DNA from: Mycolicibacterium holsaticum DSM 44478 = JCM 12374
GTDB taxonomy: Bacteria; Actinomycetota; Actinomycetes; Mycobacteriales; Mycobacteriaceae
Direction: 5' to 3'
Assembly: GCF_019645835.1 (NCBI RefSeq)
Contig: NZ_CP080998.1
Span: forward strand, 3,782,001-3,846,000
Length of the DNA stretch: 64,000 nt
Positions 8,085 through 18,797 of the stretch are shown here, one piece after another. A program made the position numbers and the translations under genes. How positions within the stretch are numbered: the first letter of the stretch is position 1; the number at the start of each line of letters is the position of its first letter. The notes under the pieces are model-generated. The model did no database searches. It was given only the letters and a program-made list of their open reading frames with translations, and had not been told where the DNA came from.

Positions 8085-9027
8085 CGGATCGTTCCGCCGT
8101 GGCCGCCGAACGGGGCAGGGCGTCCACCGCCGGTGCCGCTTCGGTATGGGTGACGACACCGGCACGGCTCAACGCCCGGACCACCAGCATGCGCAATCGC
8201 CTGCCGGCCTCGAACTGCTTACCGGGCAGCGTGCGCGCCACCATCCGGACGTTGACGTTGTCCAGGCCGATGCTTTCCACCCCCATCAGCGACGGCGCAT
8301 CGAGCAGCAGATCTTTGAGCAGTCGGTCTTCCATCGACGCCTCGCACACGTCGTGCAGAACGTCGTTGACGCGGTTGAGGTCCGCGGTGACCGGCACGGG
8401 GATGTCGACGACGGCACGCGCCCAGTCCTTGGACAGGTTCAACGAGCGGACGATGTTGCCGTTGGGGATGGTGAACACCTCGCCGTCGGCGGTGCGCAGC
8501 TTGGTGACCCGCAACGTGACGTCTTCCACGGTGCCCTGGGCGTCCTCGGGGGCGCCGACCATGCTCAGCTGCACCAGATCACCGAAGCCGTACTGCTTTT
8601 CGGTGATGATGAAAAATCCGCTGAGCAGGTCCTGGACCAATTTCTGCGCGCCGAAGCCCAGCGCGGCACCGAGCACCGCGGCCGGCGCCACCAGCGAGCC
8701 GACCGGCACGTTGACGATGTTGGTGATCTGCACCGCGACCACCACACCGAGCAGCACGATGGAGACCCAGGAGATCACCGACGCGACAGCCTGCCGGTGC
8801 TTGGACGCCTCCGAGCGCACCAGCGCGTCACCGCTCTCGAAGCCCACCTCGAGTCGCCGGGTGACCTTGTGCGCAGTCCAGTTGATGAACCGCGCGATCA
8901 GCACGGCGGCGATCAGCAACACGGTGATTCGGAGCCCCTTGGTGAGGATCCATTCGCCGATGTTGCCGTGCCAGAAGTCATGCCAGCCCTGGGCCGGCGA
9001 GAACGCTATATAGCTGCTATTCGTCAT
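8077..9027 (-). CDS. MscS-family mechanosensitive ion channel
   Basis: The 316-residue protein has membrane helices near residues 28-50, 85-108 and 115-135, the last being the Gly/Ala-rich pore-lining TM3 ([19 protein letters not shown]). The beta domain follows, with the [20 protein letters not shown] segment. It would open under membrane tension to release solutes during hypo-osmotic shock. The start overlaps the prfB stop by 11 bases and its end overlaps the next gene by 8. This corresponds to Rv3104c, a predicted membrane protein. Confidence 0.9.
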   Translation of the reverse strand: MTNSSYIAFSPAQGWHDFWHGNIGEWILTKGLRITVLLIAAVLIARFINWTAHKVTRRLEVGFESGDALVRSEASKHRQAVASVISWVSIVLLGVVVAVQITNIVNVPVGSLVAPAAVLGAALGFGAQKLVQDLLSGFFIITEKQYGFGDLVQLSMVGAPEDAQGTVEDVTLRVTKLRTADGEVFTIPNGNIVRSLNLSKDWARAVVDIPVPVTADLNRVNDVLHDVCEASMEDRLLKDLLLDAPSLMGVESIGLDNVNVRMVARTLPGKQFEAGRRLRMLVVRALSRAGVVTHTEAAPAVDALPRSAATAERSDG

Positions 9028-10123
9028 CTCGTCTGTTACGCCACCGAATTCCTGCTTCCAGGAACCCGTCGATGTCTCCGTCCAGAACGGCGGCCGGGTT
9101 GCCGACCTCGTACTCGGTACGCAGGTCCTTCACCATCTGATAGGGGTGCAACACATAGGAGCGCATCTGGTTGCCCCACGAACTGCCGCCGTCGCCCTTC
9201 AGCGCATCGAGCTCAGCACGTTCCTCTAATCGCTTGCGCTCCAACAACTTCGCCTGAAGCACGCGCATCGCAGACACCTTGTTCTGCAGTTGCGACTTCT
9301 CGTTCTGGCAAGTCACCACGATACCCGTCGGGATGTGGGTGAGGCGAACCGCGGAGTCGGTGGTGTTGACCGACTGACCGCCCGGGCCGCTGGACCGGTA
9401 CACGTCAACGCGCACATCGCTTTCCGGAATGTCGATGTGGTCGGTGGTGTCCACCACGGGCAGCACCTCGACGTCGGCGAACGACGTCTGGCGGCGGCTC
9501 TGGTTGTCAAAGGGGCTGATCCGCACCAGCCGATGGGTGCCCTGCTCGACCGACAAGGTGCCGTAGGCGAACGGGGCGTGCACCGCGAACGTCGCGCTCT
9601 TGATACCCGCCTCTTCGGCGTAGGAGGTGTCGAATACCTCCACGGGGTAGCCGTGCTTCTCGGCCCAGCGGATGTACATCCGCATCAACATCTCGGCCCA
9701 GTCCGCCGCGTCCACCCCGCCGGCGCCCGACCGGATCGTGACAACCGCCTCGCGTTCGTCGTACTCACCGGACAACAGGGTGCGCACTTCCATCGCTTCG
9801 ATGTCGTCGCGCAGCTTCGTGAGTTCGGCGTCGGCCTCCGCCAGCTCGTCGGCACCGCCCTCTTCGTCAGCCAGTTCATACAGCACCGGCAGGTCGTCGA
9901 GGCGCTGGCGGAGCTCTTCGACCCGGCGGAGCTCACCCTGGGTGTGCGAGAGCTCGCTGGTGACCTTCTGCGCGCGAACCTGGTCGTCCCACAGGTTGGG
10001 GTCGGAGGCCTCGTGCTCCAACTTCTCGATGCGACCGCGCAGCCCTTCGATGTCGAGCACCCGCTCCACCGTGGTCAGGGTGGAGTCCAGTGCTGCAATA
10101 TCGGCTTGACGGTCGGTATCCAC
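9017..10123 (-). CDS. prfB: Peptide chain release factor 2
   Basis: RF2 recognises UGA and UAA stop codons and triggers peptide release. The 368-residue protein carries the codon-recognition motif SPF (203-205) and the catalytic GGQ (248-250, in [14 protein letters not shown]). The N-terminal coiled-coil-rich domain occupies about residues 1-110. There is no programmed frameshift, as usual for actinobacteria: the gene runs uninterrupted from GTG 10123. It heads the minus-strand operon prfB-mscS-Rv3103c-like-ftsE-ftsX-smpB and diverges from fprA, as in M. tuberculosis Rv3105c/Rv3106. Confidence 0.97.
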   Translation of the reverse strand: MDTDRQADIAALDSTLTTVERVLDIEGLRGRIEKLEHEASDPNLWDDQVRAQKVTSELSHTQGELRRVEELRQRLDDLPVLYELADEEGGADELAEADAELTKLRDDIEAMEVRTLLSGEYDEREAVVTIRSGAGGVDAADWAEMLMRMYIRWAEKHGYPVEVFDTSYAEEAGIKSATFAVHAPFAYGTLSVEQGTHRLVRISPFDNQSRRQTSFADVEVLPVVDTTDHIDIPESDVRVDVYRSSGPGGQSVNTTDSAVRLTHIPTGIVVTCQNEKSQLQNKVSAMRVLQAKLLERKRLEERAELDALKGDGGSSWGNQMRSYVLHPYQMVKDLRTEYEVGNPAAVLDGDIDGFLEAGIRWRNRRDDE

Positions 10124-10274
10124 AGGAAATCAGCGTACCGGCGTGTCGGTTCCGCCTCACTGGCGGCAACGGGCCTGCTCCACGTTTAGCATCGGGTGGG
10201 TAACCGGCCCGGCGACGACGCGACAGCCCCTTGCCCGTCGCCAGGGCAGCGATACGGCCTACAGAAGGTTGAGT

Positions 10275-11651
10275 ATGCGTCCATATCATGTGGCGATCGT
10301 CGGCTCGGGCCCCTCGGGTTATTTTGCCGCGGCCTCGCTGCTGAAGTTCGCCGACGCCCAGGACGACGCCGGGCAGCGACCAGACGTGCGCGTCGACATG
10401 CTCGAGATGCTGCCCACCCCGTGGGGGTTGGTGCGCTCCGGCGTGGCCCCGGACCATCCGAAGATCAAGTCGATCAGCGCCCAGTTCGACAAGACCGCAG
10501 CCGATCCGCGGTTCCGGTTCTTCGGCAACATCGCCGTCGGCCAACACGTGCACGCCGCTGACCTGGCCGAACGCTACGACGCCGTCATCTACGCCGTCGG
10601 CGCCCAGTCCGACCGGCCGCTGGGCATCCCCGGCGAAGAGCTGCCCGGCAGCGTCGCCGCCGTCGACTTCGTCGGCTGGTACAACGCCCACCCGCACTTC
10701 GGGGAGATGGCACCGGACCTGTCGACCGGGCGCGCGGTGGTCGTCGGCAACGGCAACGTCGCGCTGGACGTGGCCCGCATCCTGGTCACCGACCCCGATG
10801 CGCTGGCCACCACCGACATCTCCGACCACGCGTTGCAGGCGCTGCATGACTGCGGGGTGGAGGAGGTCCTGATCATCGGCAGGCGCGGCCCGCTGCAGGC
10901 GCCGTTCACCACGCTGGAGCTACGCGAGCTCGGCGATCTCGAAGGCCTGGCCGACGTCGACGTCATCCTCGATCCCGCCGACTTCGCCGACATCACCGAC
11001 GAGGACCTCGGCGCGGCAGGCAAGACCGTGCGCAACAACATCAAGGTGCTGCGCGGCTACGCCGAGCGGCCACCCCGCGGCGCCAAGCGGCGCATCGTGT
11101 TCCGGTTCCGCACCTCCCCGATCGAGATCAAGGGCGACGGCAAGGTCGAATCCATCGTGTTGGGGCGCAACGAGCTGGTCACCGACAACGGCCGCGTCGT
11201 CGCCAAGGACACCGGGGAACGCGAGGAGCTGCCGGCCCAGCTGGTGGTGCGCGCCGTCGGCTACCGCGGCGTGCCCACCCCGGGGCTGCCGTTCGACGAC
11301 CGCAGCGGCACCATCCCGCACACCGCCGGGCGCATCGACGGCAGCCGCAACGAGTACGTCGTCGGCTGGATCAAACGCGGCCCCACCGGGGTGATCGGCT
11401 CCAACAAGAGCGACTCACAGGAGACCGTCGACACGCTGATCGCCGATCTGCGCGAGGCGGAGTTGGCCGAACGCGCCGCCGATCACTCCGATCAGCTGGC
11501 GCGGTGGCTGGTGGAGTGCCAGCCCAAGGTGGTCACCGACGACCACTGGAAGCTGATCGACGAGCACGAGCGCTCAGCGGGTGAACCCCACGGCCGGCCG
11601 CGGGTCAAGCTGACCAGCGTCGCCGAGCTGCTGCGCATCGGGCACGGCTGA
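10275..11651 (+). CDS. fprA: NADPH:ferredoxin oxidoreductase FprA
   Basis: FprA is a FAD enzyme of the adrenodoxin-reductase type that passes electrons from NADPH to ferredoxins serving P450s and other redox enzymes. The 458-residue sequence has the FAD motif VGSGPSG near its start, the family segment PWGLVRSGVAPDHPKIK, and the NADPH motif VVGNGNVALDVAR with the RRGP stretch (IGRRGPLQAPFT). The conserved C-terminal GWIKRGPTGVIGSNKSD is present. I start at ATG 10275, which gives MRPYHVAIVGSGPSG; the longer frame has no support. It diverges from prfB, as Rv3106 does in M. tuberculosis. Confidence 0.96.
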   Translation: MRPYHVAIVGSGPSGYFAAASLLKFADAQDDAGQRPDVRVDMLEMLPTPWGLVRSGVAPDHPKIKSISAQFDKTAADPRFRFFGNIAVGQHVHAADLAERYDAVIYAVGAQSDRPLGIPGEELPGSVAAVDFVGWYNAHPHFGEMAPDLSTGRAVVVGNGNVALDVARILVTDPDALATTDISDHALQALHDCGVEEVLIIGRRGPLQAPFTTLELRELGDLEGLADVDVILDPADFADITDEDLGAAGKTVRNNIKVLRGYAERPPRGAKRRIVFRFRTSPIEIKGDGKVESIVLGRNELVTDNGRVVAKDTGEREELPAQLVVRAVGYRGVPTPGLPFDDRSGTIPHTAGRIDGSRNEYVVGWIKRGPTGVIGSNKSDSQETVDTLIADLREAELAERAADHSDQLARWLVECQPKVVTDDHWKLIDEHERSAGEPHGRPRVKLTSVAELLRIGHG

Positions 11652-11658
11652 GGTCGGT

Positions 11659-12039
11659 TCAGGCGTACGGCGGCGGGTCCTGCGCCGGGAGGCCCTCCTG
11701 CGGGGCGAACCGCCAGTTGTCCGGGTTCTTCGGCGAATACACCACCGGAAACAGGGCGCCCATCGTCGGCCAGTTGTCGACGTCGAGCGCGAGCCGCTGA
11801 TACACCACGTGCTCGTTGACGGTGGGGCCGTTGATGACGCCGGTGATCGTCGCGTACTGCTCTCCGGAAACGTCGGTGGGCCGCGGGCTGACCCCGGTCA
11901 CCAGCAGGGTGCCCGCGGGCCAGTCCGTCCCGGCGCCGCGGCGACGCATGATCATCGGCCCGGCGATGACGACGATCGCACCGATGATGAGCAGCATCGC
12001 CAGGAATTCCCACACACCGACATGGTAGGACCACAGCAT
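11659..12039 (-). CDS. Small single-pass membrane protein, unknown function
   Basis: The 126-residue protein has one hydrophobic helix near the N-terminus (FLAMLLIIGAIVVIAGPMIM, about residues 12-31) followed by a basic RRRGAG turn and a beta-rich domain (residues 40-110) with a Pro-rich end. It is convergent with fprA, 7 bases away. I use ATG 12039, since the alternative TTG at 12057 adds only six residues. I do not recognise the family. The topology suggests a membrane-anchored domain, probably cytoplasmic after the basic stretch. Confidence 0.7.
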   Translation of the reverse strand: MLWSYHVGVWEFLAMLLIIGAIVVIAGPMIMRRRGAGTDWPAGTLLVTGVSPRPTDVSGEQYATITGVINGPTVNEHVVYQRLALDVDNWPTMGALFPVVYSPKNPDNWRFAPQEGLPAQDPPPYA

Positions 12040-12137
12040 GATTTCTGAAGACGACAACGAGTGAGGATCGCTGGGCCCACGCCCGAAGGGCAGGGGACGA
12101 GGAACGGGCGGGGACCGGAACGAGGAGGAGTCGAAGC

Positions 12138-12929
12138 ATGAACTCCGAGGCCGACGACCTGACGCTGGCGTTGCGGTTGGCCGATGAGGCCGACGCGTTG
12201 ACGACGGCGCGCTTCGGCGCGGTCGACCTGGTCGTCGAGACCAAACCGGACCTCACGCCCGCCACCGACGCCGACCTCGATGTCGAATCGACGATTCGCC
12301 GCCGGCTGGGCGAACACCGACCCGACGATGCGGTGCTCGGCGAAGAGTTCGGCGGGACCGCGGAGTTCACCGGGCGCCAGTGGGTCGTCGACCCCATCGA
12401 CGGCACCAAGAACTTCGTGCGCGGAGTGCCGGTGTGGGCGACGCTGCTCGCGCTGCTGGACGACGGGATTCCGGTGCTGGGGGTGGTGAGCGCGCCTGCG
12501 CTGCAGCGACGTTGGTGGGCGTCCGCCGGGCGCGGTGCCTACGCGCGGGCGGGCGCACAGCCCGAGCGACGGCTGTCGGTGTCCAAGGTCGACAACCTGG
12601 GATCGGCGAGCCTGTCGTTCTCCAGCCTGTCGGGGTGGGCGGTGCTCGGGTTGCGCGAGAACTTCATCGGGTTGACCGACGAGGTGTGGCGGGTGCGTGG
12701 CTACGGCGACTTCCTGTCCTACTGTCTGCTGGCCGAAGGGTCCGTCGACATCGCCGCCGAACCCGAGGTGTCGCTGTGGGATCTGGCCGCCCTCGACATC
12801 CTGGTCCGCGAAGCCGGCGGCACGTTCACCAACCTGGCCGGACAGCCCGGACCGCACGGCGGCAGCGCGGTGGCCACCAACGGGTTGCTTCAGAAGGCGG
12901 TGCTGGCCAGGCTTTCGCCGCCCTCCTGA
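12138..12929 (+). CDS. hisN: Histidinol-phosphatase (inositol-monophosphatase fold)
   Basis: HisN removes phosphate from histidinol phosphate in histidine biosynthesis. The 263-residue protein has the Li-sensitive phosphatase metal-site motifs: GEEFGG (68-73), DPIDGTKNF (85-93) and WDLAALD (214-220). Length and sequence fit the mycobacterial HisN (Rv3137) rather than inositol monophosphatase SuhB. It lies upstream of fadE24 with a 125-base gap. A GGAGGAG ribosome binding site precedes ATG 12138. Confidence 0.9.
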   Translation: MNSEADDLTLALRLADEADALTTARFGAVDLVVETKPDLTPATDADLDVESTIRRRLGEHRPDDAVLGEEFGGTAEFTGRQWVVDPIDGTKNFVRGVPVWATLLALLDDGIPVLGVVSAPALQRRWWASAGRGAYARAGAQPERRLSVSKVDNLGSASLSFSSLSGWAVLGLRENFIGLTDEVWRVRGYGDFLSYCLLAEGSVDIAAEPEVSLWDLAALDILVREAGGTFTNLAGQPGPHGGSAVATNGLLQKAVLARLSPPS

Positions 12930-12970
12930 GGGCTTCGCACGGTGTGAGTTGCGCGACAAAGCCAGCGATC

Positions 12971-13013
12971 TTACTCAAGAGTCAGTTCCAATACCTTACT
13001 CTGGAGTCAGTTC
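12971..13013. promoter_or_regulatory. Two direct 18-bp repeats with internal dyads upstream of fadE24
   Basis: TTACTCAAGAGTCAGTTC (12971-12988) and TTACTCTGGAGTCAGTTC (12996-13013) are 25 bp apart and differ at two positions. Each contains the dyad ACTC-N2-GAGT. They end about 42 bases before the fadE24 start. Tandem dyads in this position are a strong candidate for a repressor or activator binding site. The regulator is not identified. Confidence 0.65.
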
Positions 13014-13054
13014 GGCAAGCGCGAACGACAATTCCCATAGCGAGGCAGTTGACA

Positions 13055-14446
13055 ATGACCAACACCCTGCCGTCGAAAAACGGATCACGGCCCAAGCGCA
13101 CCGGCAAGGAGAGCGCCGTCGGCCTGCACAAACACAAGCGCACCGCGACCGATCTGGGTCTGGCCCTGGTGACGCCGCTGGTCGGCCAGGAGTTCCTCGA
13201 CCGCTACAAGTTGCGCGACCCGCTCAACCGCGGGCTGAAATACGGCGTCAAACAGGCGTTCTCGGCCGCGGGCGCGGCCACCCGGCAGTTCAAGCGGGTG
13301 TCGGGCAGCGCCAGCGGCCCCACCCGGCTGAAGACGAGCGGCTCGGACTACTTCGACCTCACCCCCGACGACGAACAGAAGATGATCGTCGAGACGGTCA
13401 ACGAGTTCGCCGCCGAGGTGATGCGGCCGGCGGCCCGCGAGGCCGACGATTCGGCGTCGTATCCCGAGGATCTGGTCGGTAAGGCCGCCGAACTCGGGAT
13501 CACCGCGATCAACGTGCCCGAGGAATTCGAGGGCATCGCCGGTCACCGGGCTGCGGTCACCAACGTGCTGGTCGCCGAAGCGCTGTCCTACGGCGATATG
13601 GGGTTGGCGCTGCCGATCCTGGCGCCCGCCGGTGTCGCGTCGGCGCTCACCCATTGGGGTAGCGCCGATCAGCAGGCGACCTACCTCAAGGAGTTCGCCG
13701 GCGAGAACGTTCCCCAGGGCTGCGTGGCGATCGCCGAACCGCAGCCGCTTTTCGACCCGACGGCGCTGAAGACGACGGCGGTTCGCACGCCGAGCGGCTA
13801 CCGCCTCGACGGCGTCAAGTCACTGGTCCCCGCCGCTGCGAACGCCGAAATATTCATCGTGGCAGCACAACTCAACGGTAAACCGGCACTGTTCGTCGTC
13901 GAGTCGGCCTCTGCCGGGATCAGCGTGACCGCCGATCCCAGCATGGGGATCCGCGCCGCGGCCCTCGGCCAGGTCACCCTCGACGGGGTGCGTGTGCCGC
14001 TCTCGGCCAGGCTCGGCGAGGAGGGTGCCACCGACCAGGATTACTCGGAGGCCGTCGCGCTGTCGCGGCTGGGCTGGGCGGCGCTGGCGGTCGGCACCGC
14101 GCATGCGGTGCTCGACTATGTGGTGCCGTATGTCAAGGAGCGGCACGCATTCGGTGAGCCGATCGCCCACCGCCAAGCGGTGGCGTTCATGTGCGCCGAC
14201 ATGGCGATCGAGTTCGACGGGCTGCGGTTGATCACCTGGCGCGGCGCCTCACGTGCCGATCAGGGGCTGCCCTTCGCGCGGGAGGCCGCGCTGGCCAAAC
14301 GTCTCGGCACCGACAAAGGCATGCGGATCGGCCTCGACGGCGTGCAGCTTCTCGGCGGCCACGGCTACATCAAGGAACACCCCGTCGAACGGTGGTATCG
14401 CGACCTGCGCGCGATCGGCGTCGCCGAGGGCGTCGTCGTCATCTAG
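13055..14446 (+). CDS. fadE24: Acyl-CoA dehydrogenase FadE24
   Basis: FadE24 is a FAD-dependent acyl-CoA dehydrogenase. The 463-residue protein has an N-terminal extension of about 100 residues rich in Lys/Arg before the dehydrogenase fold, which starts at about DLTPDDEQKMIVETVNEFA and ends with GGHGYIKEHPVERWYRDLR. Gene order fadE24-fadE23-fadB4 matches Rv3139-Rv3141 of M. tuberculosis, where the two dehydrogenase genes are known to be isoniazid-induced. FadE23/24 probably form a mixed complex like other paired mycobacterial FadE proteins; that is inference. ATG 13055 is used; the longer open frame upstream overlaps hisN and is not real. Confidence 0.93.
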   Translation: MTNTLPSKNGSRPKRTGKESAVGLHKHKRTATDLGLALVTPLVGQEFLDRYKLRDPLNRGLKYGVKQAFSAAGAATRQFKRVSGSASGPTRLKTSGSDYFDLTPDDEQKMIVETVNEFAAEVMRPAAREADDSASYPEDLVGKAAELGITAINVPEEFEGIAGHRAAVTNVLVAEALSYGDMGLALPILAPAGVASALTHWGSADQQATYLKEFAGENVPQGCVAIAEPQPLFDPTALKTTAVRTPSGYRLDGVKSLVPAAANAEIFIVAAQLNGKPALFVVESASAGISVTADPSMGIRAAALGQVTLDGVRVPLSARLGEEGATDQDYSEAVALSRLGWAALAVGTAHAVLDYVVPYVKERHAFGEPIAHRQAVAFMCADMAIEFDGLRLITWRGASRADQGLPFAREAALAKRLGTDKGMRIGLDGVQLLGGHGYIKEHPVERWYRDLRAIGVAEGVVVI

Positions 14447-14490
14447 CCGGAGTCATCCGTGCCGTCATTCCTCATAACGAAAGACTAACC

Positions 14491-15705
14491 ATGGCAATCA
14501 ATCTGGAACTGCCGAAGAAACTCGAGGCAGTCATCGAGAAGGCGCACCAGGGTGCCGCCGAGATGCTGCGCCCGATCTCCCGCAAGTGGGACCTGCGCGA
14601 GCACGAATATCCCGTCGAACTCGATACGTTGGCCACCCTGTTCGAGGGCATCTCGGAGGCCAAGACCATCGCGTTCGCCGGCGCCGAAGCGTTCCGTGAC
14701 GGCGACTCACCCAAGGCCGCCAACAACAACGGCGCCAACATGTCCGCGGTGCTCAACGTGATGGAGATCAGTTGGGGCGACGTAGCTTTGATGCTGTCGG
14801 TGCCGCGCCAGGGGCTCGGCAACGCCGCGATCAGCAGCGTGGCCACCCCCGAGCAGTTGGAGCGGCTCGGCAAGGACGTCTGGGCGGCGATGGCCATCAC
14901 CGAGCCAGGTTTCGGCTCGGACTCGGCGGCGGTGTCGACCACGGCGACCCTCGACGGCGACGAGTACGTGATCAACGGCGAGAAGATCTTCGTCACCGCC
15001 GGTTCGCGCGCCACCCACATCGTGGTGTGGGCGACGCTGGACAAGTCGCTGGGCCGCGCGGCGATCAAGTCGTTCATCGTTCCGCGCGAGCATCCCGGTG
15101 TCACCGTCGAACGCCTCGAGGACAAACTGGGCATCAGGGCCTCCGACACCGCGGTGATCCGGTTCGACAACGTGCGGATCCCCAAAGACAACCTGCTCGG
15201 CAGCCCGGAGATCCACGTGGACAAGGGTTTTGCCGGGGTCATGGAGACCTTCGACAACACCCGCCCGGTCGTGGCGGCGATGGCCGTCGGTATCGCCCGC
15301 GCCGCGCTGGAGGAACTCCGCAAGATTCTCACCGAGGCGGGCGTAGAGATCTCCTACGACAAGCCGTCCCACGCCCAGAGTGCACCGGCCGCCGAGTTCC
15401 TGCGAATGGAGTCGGACTGGGAGGCCGCCTACCTGTTGATGGTGCGATCGGCATGGCAGGCCGACAACGGCATTCCGAACTCCAAGGAAGCCTCGATGGG
15501 CAAGGCCAAGGCTGGCCGCGTCGCCAGCGATATCACCCTCAAGGCCGTCGAATTGGCAGGCACCGCAGGCTATTCGGAGCACACCCTGCTGGAGAAGTGG
15601 GCCCGCGACAGCAAGATCCTGGACATCTTCGAGGGCACCCAGCAGATCCAGCTTCTGGTGGTGGCGCGCCGCCTGTTGGGCCTGTCGTCCGCCGAACTCA
15701 AGTAG
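14491..15705 (+). CDS. fadE23: Acyl-CoA dehydrogenase FadE23
   Basis: The 404-residue acyl-CoA dehydrogenase has the FAD-binding segment MAITEPGFGSDSAAV (about residues 134-148), INGEKIFVTAG, and the C-terminal IFEGTQQIQLLVVARRL, which carries the catalytic-type Glu. It starts 44 bases after fadE24 and belongs to the same operon. Pairing with FadE24, which has a less canonical C-terminus, suggests that FadE23 supplies the active-site Glu in a heteromeric enzyme. Physiological substrate is unknown. Confidence 0.93.
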   Translation: MAINLELPKKLEAVIEKAHQGAAEMLRPISRKWDLREHEYPVELDTLATLFEGISEAKTIAFAGAEAFRDGDSPKAANNNGANMSAVLNVMEISWGDVALMLSVPRQGLGNAAISSVATPEQLERLGKDVWAAMAITEPGFGSDSAAVSTTATLDGDEYVINGEKIFVTAGSRATHIVVWATLDKSLGRAAIKSFIVPREHPGVTVERLEDKLGIRASDTAVIRFDNVRIPKDNLLGSPEIHVDKGFAGVMETFDNTRPVVAAMAVGIARAALEELRKILTEAGVEISYDKPSHAQSAPAAEFLRMESDWEAAYLLMVRSAWQADNGIPNSKEASMGKAKAGRVASDITLKAVELAGTAGYSEHTLLEKWARDSKILDIFEGTQQIQLLVVARRLLGLSSAELK

Positions 15706-15736
15706 CGCCCCGGCGCGGCGACTAGCGTCGAGAGCC

Positions 15737-16736
15737 ATGGAGAGCTTTCAGGCGCTGGTCGCGCGGCAGGTCGACGATCGGATCGAGGCGGCAGTCGAGA
15801 CGTTGGACGAGTCGGGCTTGCCGCCCGGCGACGTGACGGTCCGGGTGCTCTATTCCAGCGTGAACTACAAGGACGCGTTGGCGCTCACGCCGAAAGGCGG
15901 CGTGGTGCGCGACTATCCGATCGTGCCGGGCATCGACCTGGCCGGCGAAGTGGTGGCGTCGACGTCGGATGAGTTCGCGGTCGGCGACGCGGTGCTGGCC
16001 CACGGCTACGACATCGGGACCGGGCGCCACGGCGGCTACGCCGAGTATGCCCGCCTGCCCGCCGGCTGGGTCGTCCACCTCGGCGGATTGAGCCCACGCG
16101 AGGGGGCCGCCATCGGGACGGCCGGTTTCACCGCCGCGATGAGCGTGCAGGCATTGCAGCGCTACGGCGTCACACCCGGGGACGGGCCGGTGGTGGTGAC
16201 GGGCGCGTCGGGCGGCGTCGGATCGGTCAGCGTCGATCTGCTGGCCGCCGCCGGCTACCACGTGGTGGCTTCGACCGGCAAACCCGACGCCGCCGACCTC
16301 CTCAAAGCGCTGGGCGCCGCCGAGGTGATCGGCCGACTACCGGAGGACCCGGACGCCAAACCGCGGCCGCTGGGCAGAGCCCGCTGGGCCGGGGCGGTCG
16401 ACTGCGTCGGCGGTGCCACCCTGGCCGATGTGCTGAGCGCGATGAGCTACGCCGGCGCCGTCGCGGCCAGCGGGTTGACCGGTGGCGCCGCGCTGAACAC
16501 CACCGTGATGCCCTTCATCCTGCGCGGGGTGGCGCTGCTGGGCATCGACTCGGTAGCAGCTGCCGATCGGGCCGCGGCGGGCGCTGTGGGAGCAGCTGGC
16601 CGGTCCGCTGAAGCCCCGGCACCTCTCCGACGTCGCACACGATGTCGACGTCAAGGACGTCGGCGGTGTGCTCGACGAGGTGCGTGCCGGGCGGTATTCC
16701 GGGCGCGCGGTGGTGCGGGTGGCCGACGGGTTCTGA
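15737..16736 (+). pseudogene. fadB4: FadB4-like quinone/NADPH oxidoreductase with a +1 frameshift
   Basis: The protein is a zinc-free MDR-family oxidoreductase (acrylyl-CoA reductase/quinone oxidoreductase type): NYKDALAL, PGIDLAGEV and the NADPH motif VTGASGGVGSVSVDLL are intact. Frame 1 runs correctly to about LLGIDSV (codon near 16555). The expected C-terminus (ALWEQLAGPLKPRHLSDVAH to VRVADGF, stop at 16734-16736) is one frame away. The distance from start to that stop is 1000 bases, so one extra base is present, most likely in the G/C-rich run 16573-16583. Without correction the frame reads nonsense far into the antigen 85 gene. This may be a true mutation or a sequencing error. It is third in the fadE24-fadE23-fadB4 operon. 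Confidence 0.85.
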
Positions 16737-16787
16737 CGCCCGTCGCACAATTTGACGATCGGCAGGGGTTTGGCCCAGACGTAAAGA

Positions 16788-16819
16788 TCCCCGGCGCTCG
16801 GAGACCGAGCTGCCGGGGA
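16788..16819 (-). terminator. Hairpin terminator downstream of the antigen 85 gene
   Basis: On the minus strand a long stem (TCCCCGGC-A-GCTCGG with CCGAGC-GCCGGGGA) is followed by TCTTTACG. It begins 18 bases after the antigen 85 stop at 16838. It also lies between two convergent genes and may end transcription from both. Confidence 0.75.
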
Positions 16820-16837
16820 CCTTCGCGTGTCGAACTG

Positions 16838-18121
<1,284 letters not shown>

Positions 18122-18679
18122 ATGGCAAAGGAGCGCGCGCCGCGGCTGTCGGTGGACAGCTGGATCGAGACCGGCTACACGATCCTGGCCGAAGAAGGGA
18201 TCAAGGCGCTGAAGCTGGACCGGTTGTGCGAGCGTGTCGGGGCCACGAAAGGCAGCTTCTACTGGCATTTCGCGGATATGGCCAGCTATCGCGCAGCGCT
18301 GGTGCAAGCGTGGGGCGAGTTGCGCGACGAGGACCGCCGGTTCTTCGCCGAGGCCGGCGACATGCCGCCGCGGGCACGGCTCTCGCAAATGATGACGTCA
18401 CTGCTGACAGCGCGGCACTGGACGCTGGAGCGGGCCATGCGGGAGTGGGCCCGCACCGACCCGGCGGTGGCGGCCAGTGTGCGCGCATCTGATCAGCGTG
18501 TGGTGGACGCGGTGCGCCAGGCGTTTCTCGACTACGGGTTCGATCCCGAAGAAGCCGACCTGCGCGCCAACGCCACCTTCGCCGCCGGTATCGGGTTTCT
18601 GCACCTGTCCGGTCGCCAGCCCAGCCCCCGGGCCGCCGACCAGCGGGAACGGTTCCTCGAAATCATGTTGCGGAGTTGA
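18122..18679 (+). CDS. TetR/AcrR-family transcriptional regulator
   Basis: The 185-residue protein has a TetR helix-turn-helix at about residues 22-50 (ILAEEGIKALKLDRLCERVG, then ATKGSFYWHFADM), followed by a variable ligand-binding C-terminal domain. It sits just upstream of the flavin monooxygenase gene (18798), separated by a hairpin and an operator-like palindrome, so it may control that cluster, itself or the divergent antigen 85 gene. The ligand is unknown. Confidence 0.88.
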   Translation: MAKERAPRLSVDSWIETGYTILAEEGIKALKLDRLCERVGATKGSFYWHFADMASYRAALVQAWGELRDEDRRFFAEAGDMPPRARLSQMMTSLLTARHWTLERAMREWARTDPAVAASVRASDQRVVDAVRQAFLDYGFDPEEADLRANATFAAGIGFLHLSGRQPSPRAADQRERFLEIMLRS

Positions 18680-18691
18680 CCCGCGTTCGGT

Positions 18692-18746
18692 CGAACGTTC
18701 CTTCCGCGCGGAATCTGGGCGATCTTCGAGTGGTAAGGAACGTTCG
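18692..18746. terminator. Long perfect hairpin after the TetR gene
   Basis: CGAACGTTCCTT (18692-18703) and AAGGAACGTTCG (18735-18746) are perfect 12-bp inverted arms around a 31-base loop. There is no U-tract. It follows the TetR stop by 12 bases and probably ends that transcript, although a regulatory role is possible. Confidence 0.5.
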
Positions 18747-18764
18747 CGCCGAGGACCCTGACTG

Positions 18765-18784
18765 ACCATACAAAAAAGTATGGT
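18765..18784. promoter_or_regulatory. Operator-like palindrome ACCATAC-N6-GTATGGT
   Basis: Perfect 7-bp arms flank a central A6. It ends 14 bases before the ATG of the flavin monooxygenase gene, a position where a bound TetR protein would block transcription. Candidate regulators are the TetR genes at 18122 and 24867. Confidence 0.65.
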
Positions 18785-18797
18785 AGCGTCCGGCGGC

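Noticed and set aside
9017..10123. Programmed frameshift in prfB
   Set aside because: The gene is one continuous frame with no internal UGA, as usual in actinobacteria.
12380..13054. Upstream extension of FadE24 by 225 codons
   Set aside because: It overlaps hisN in another frame and has low-complexity composition; the ATG at 13055 gives the expected N-terminus.
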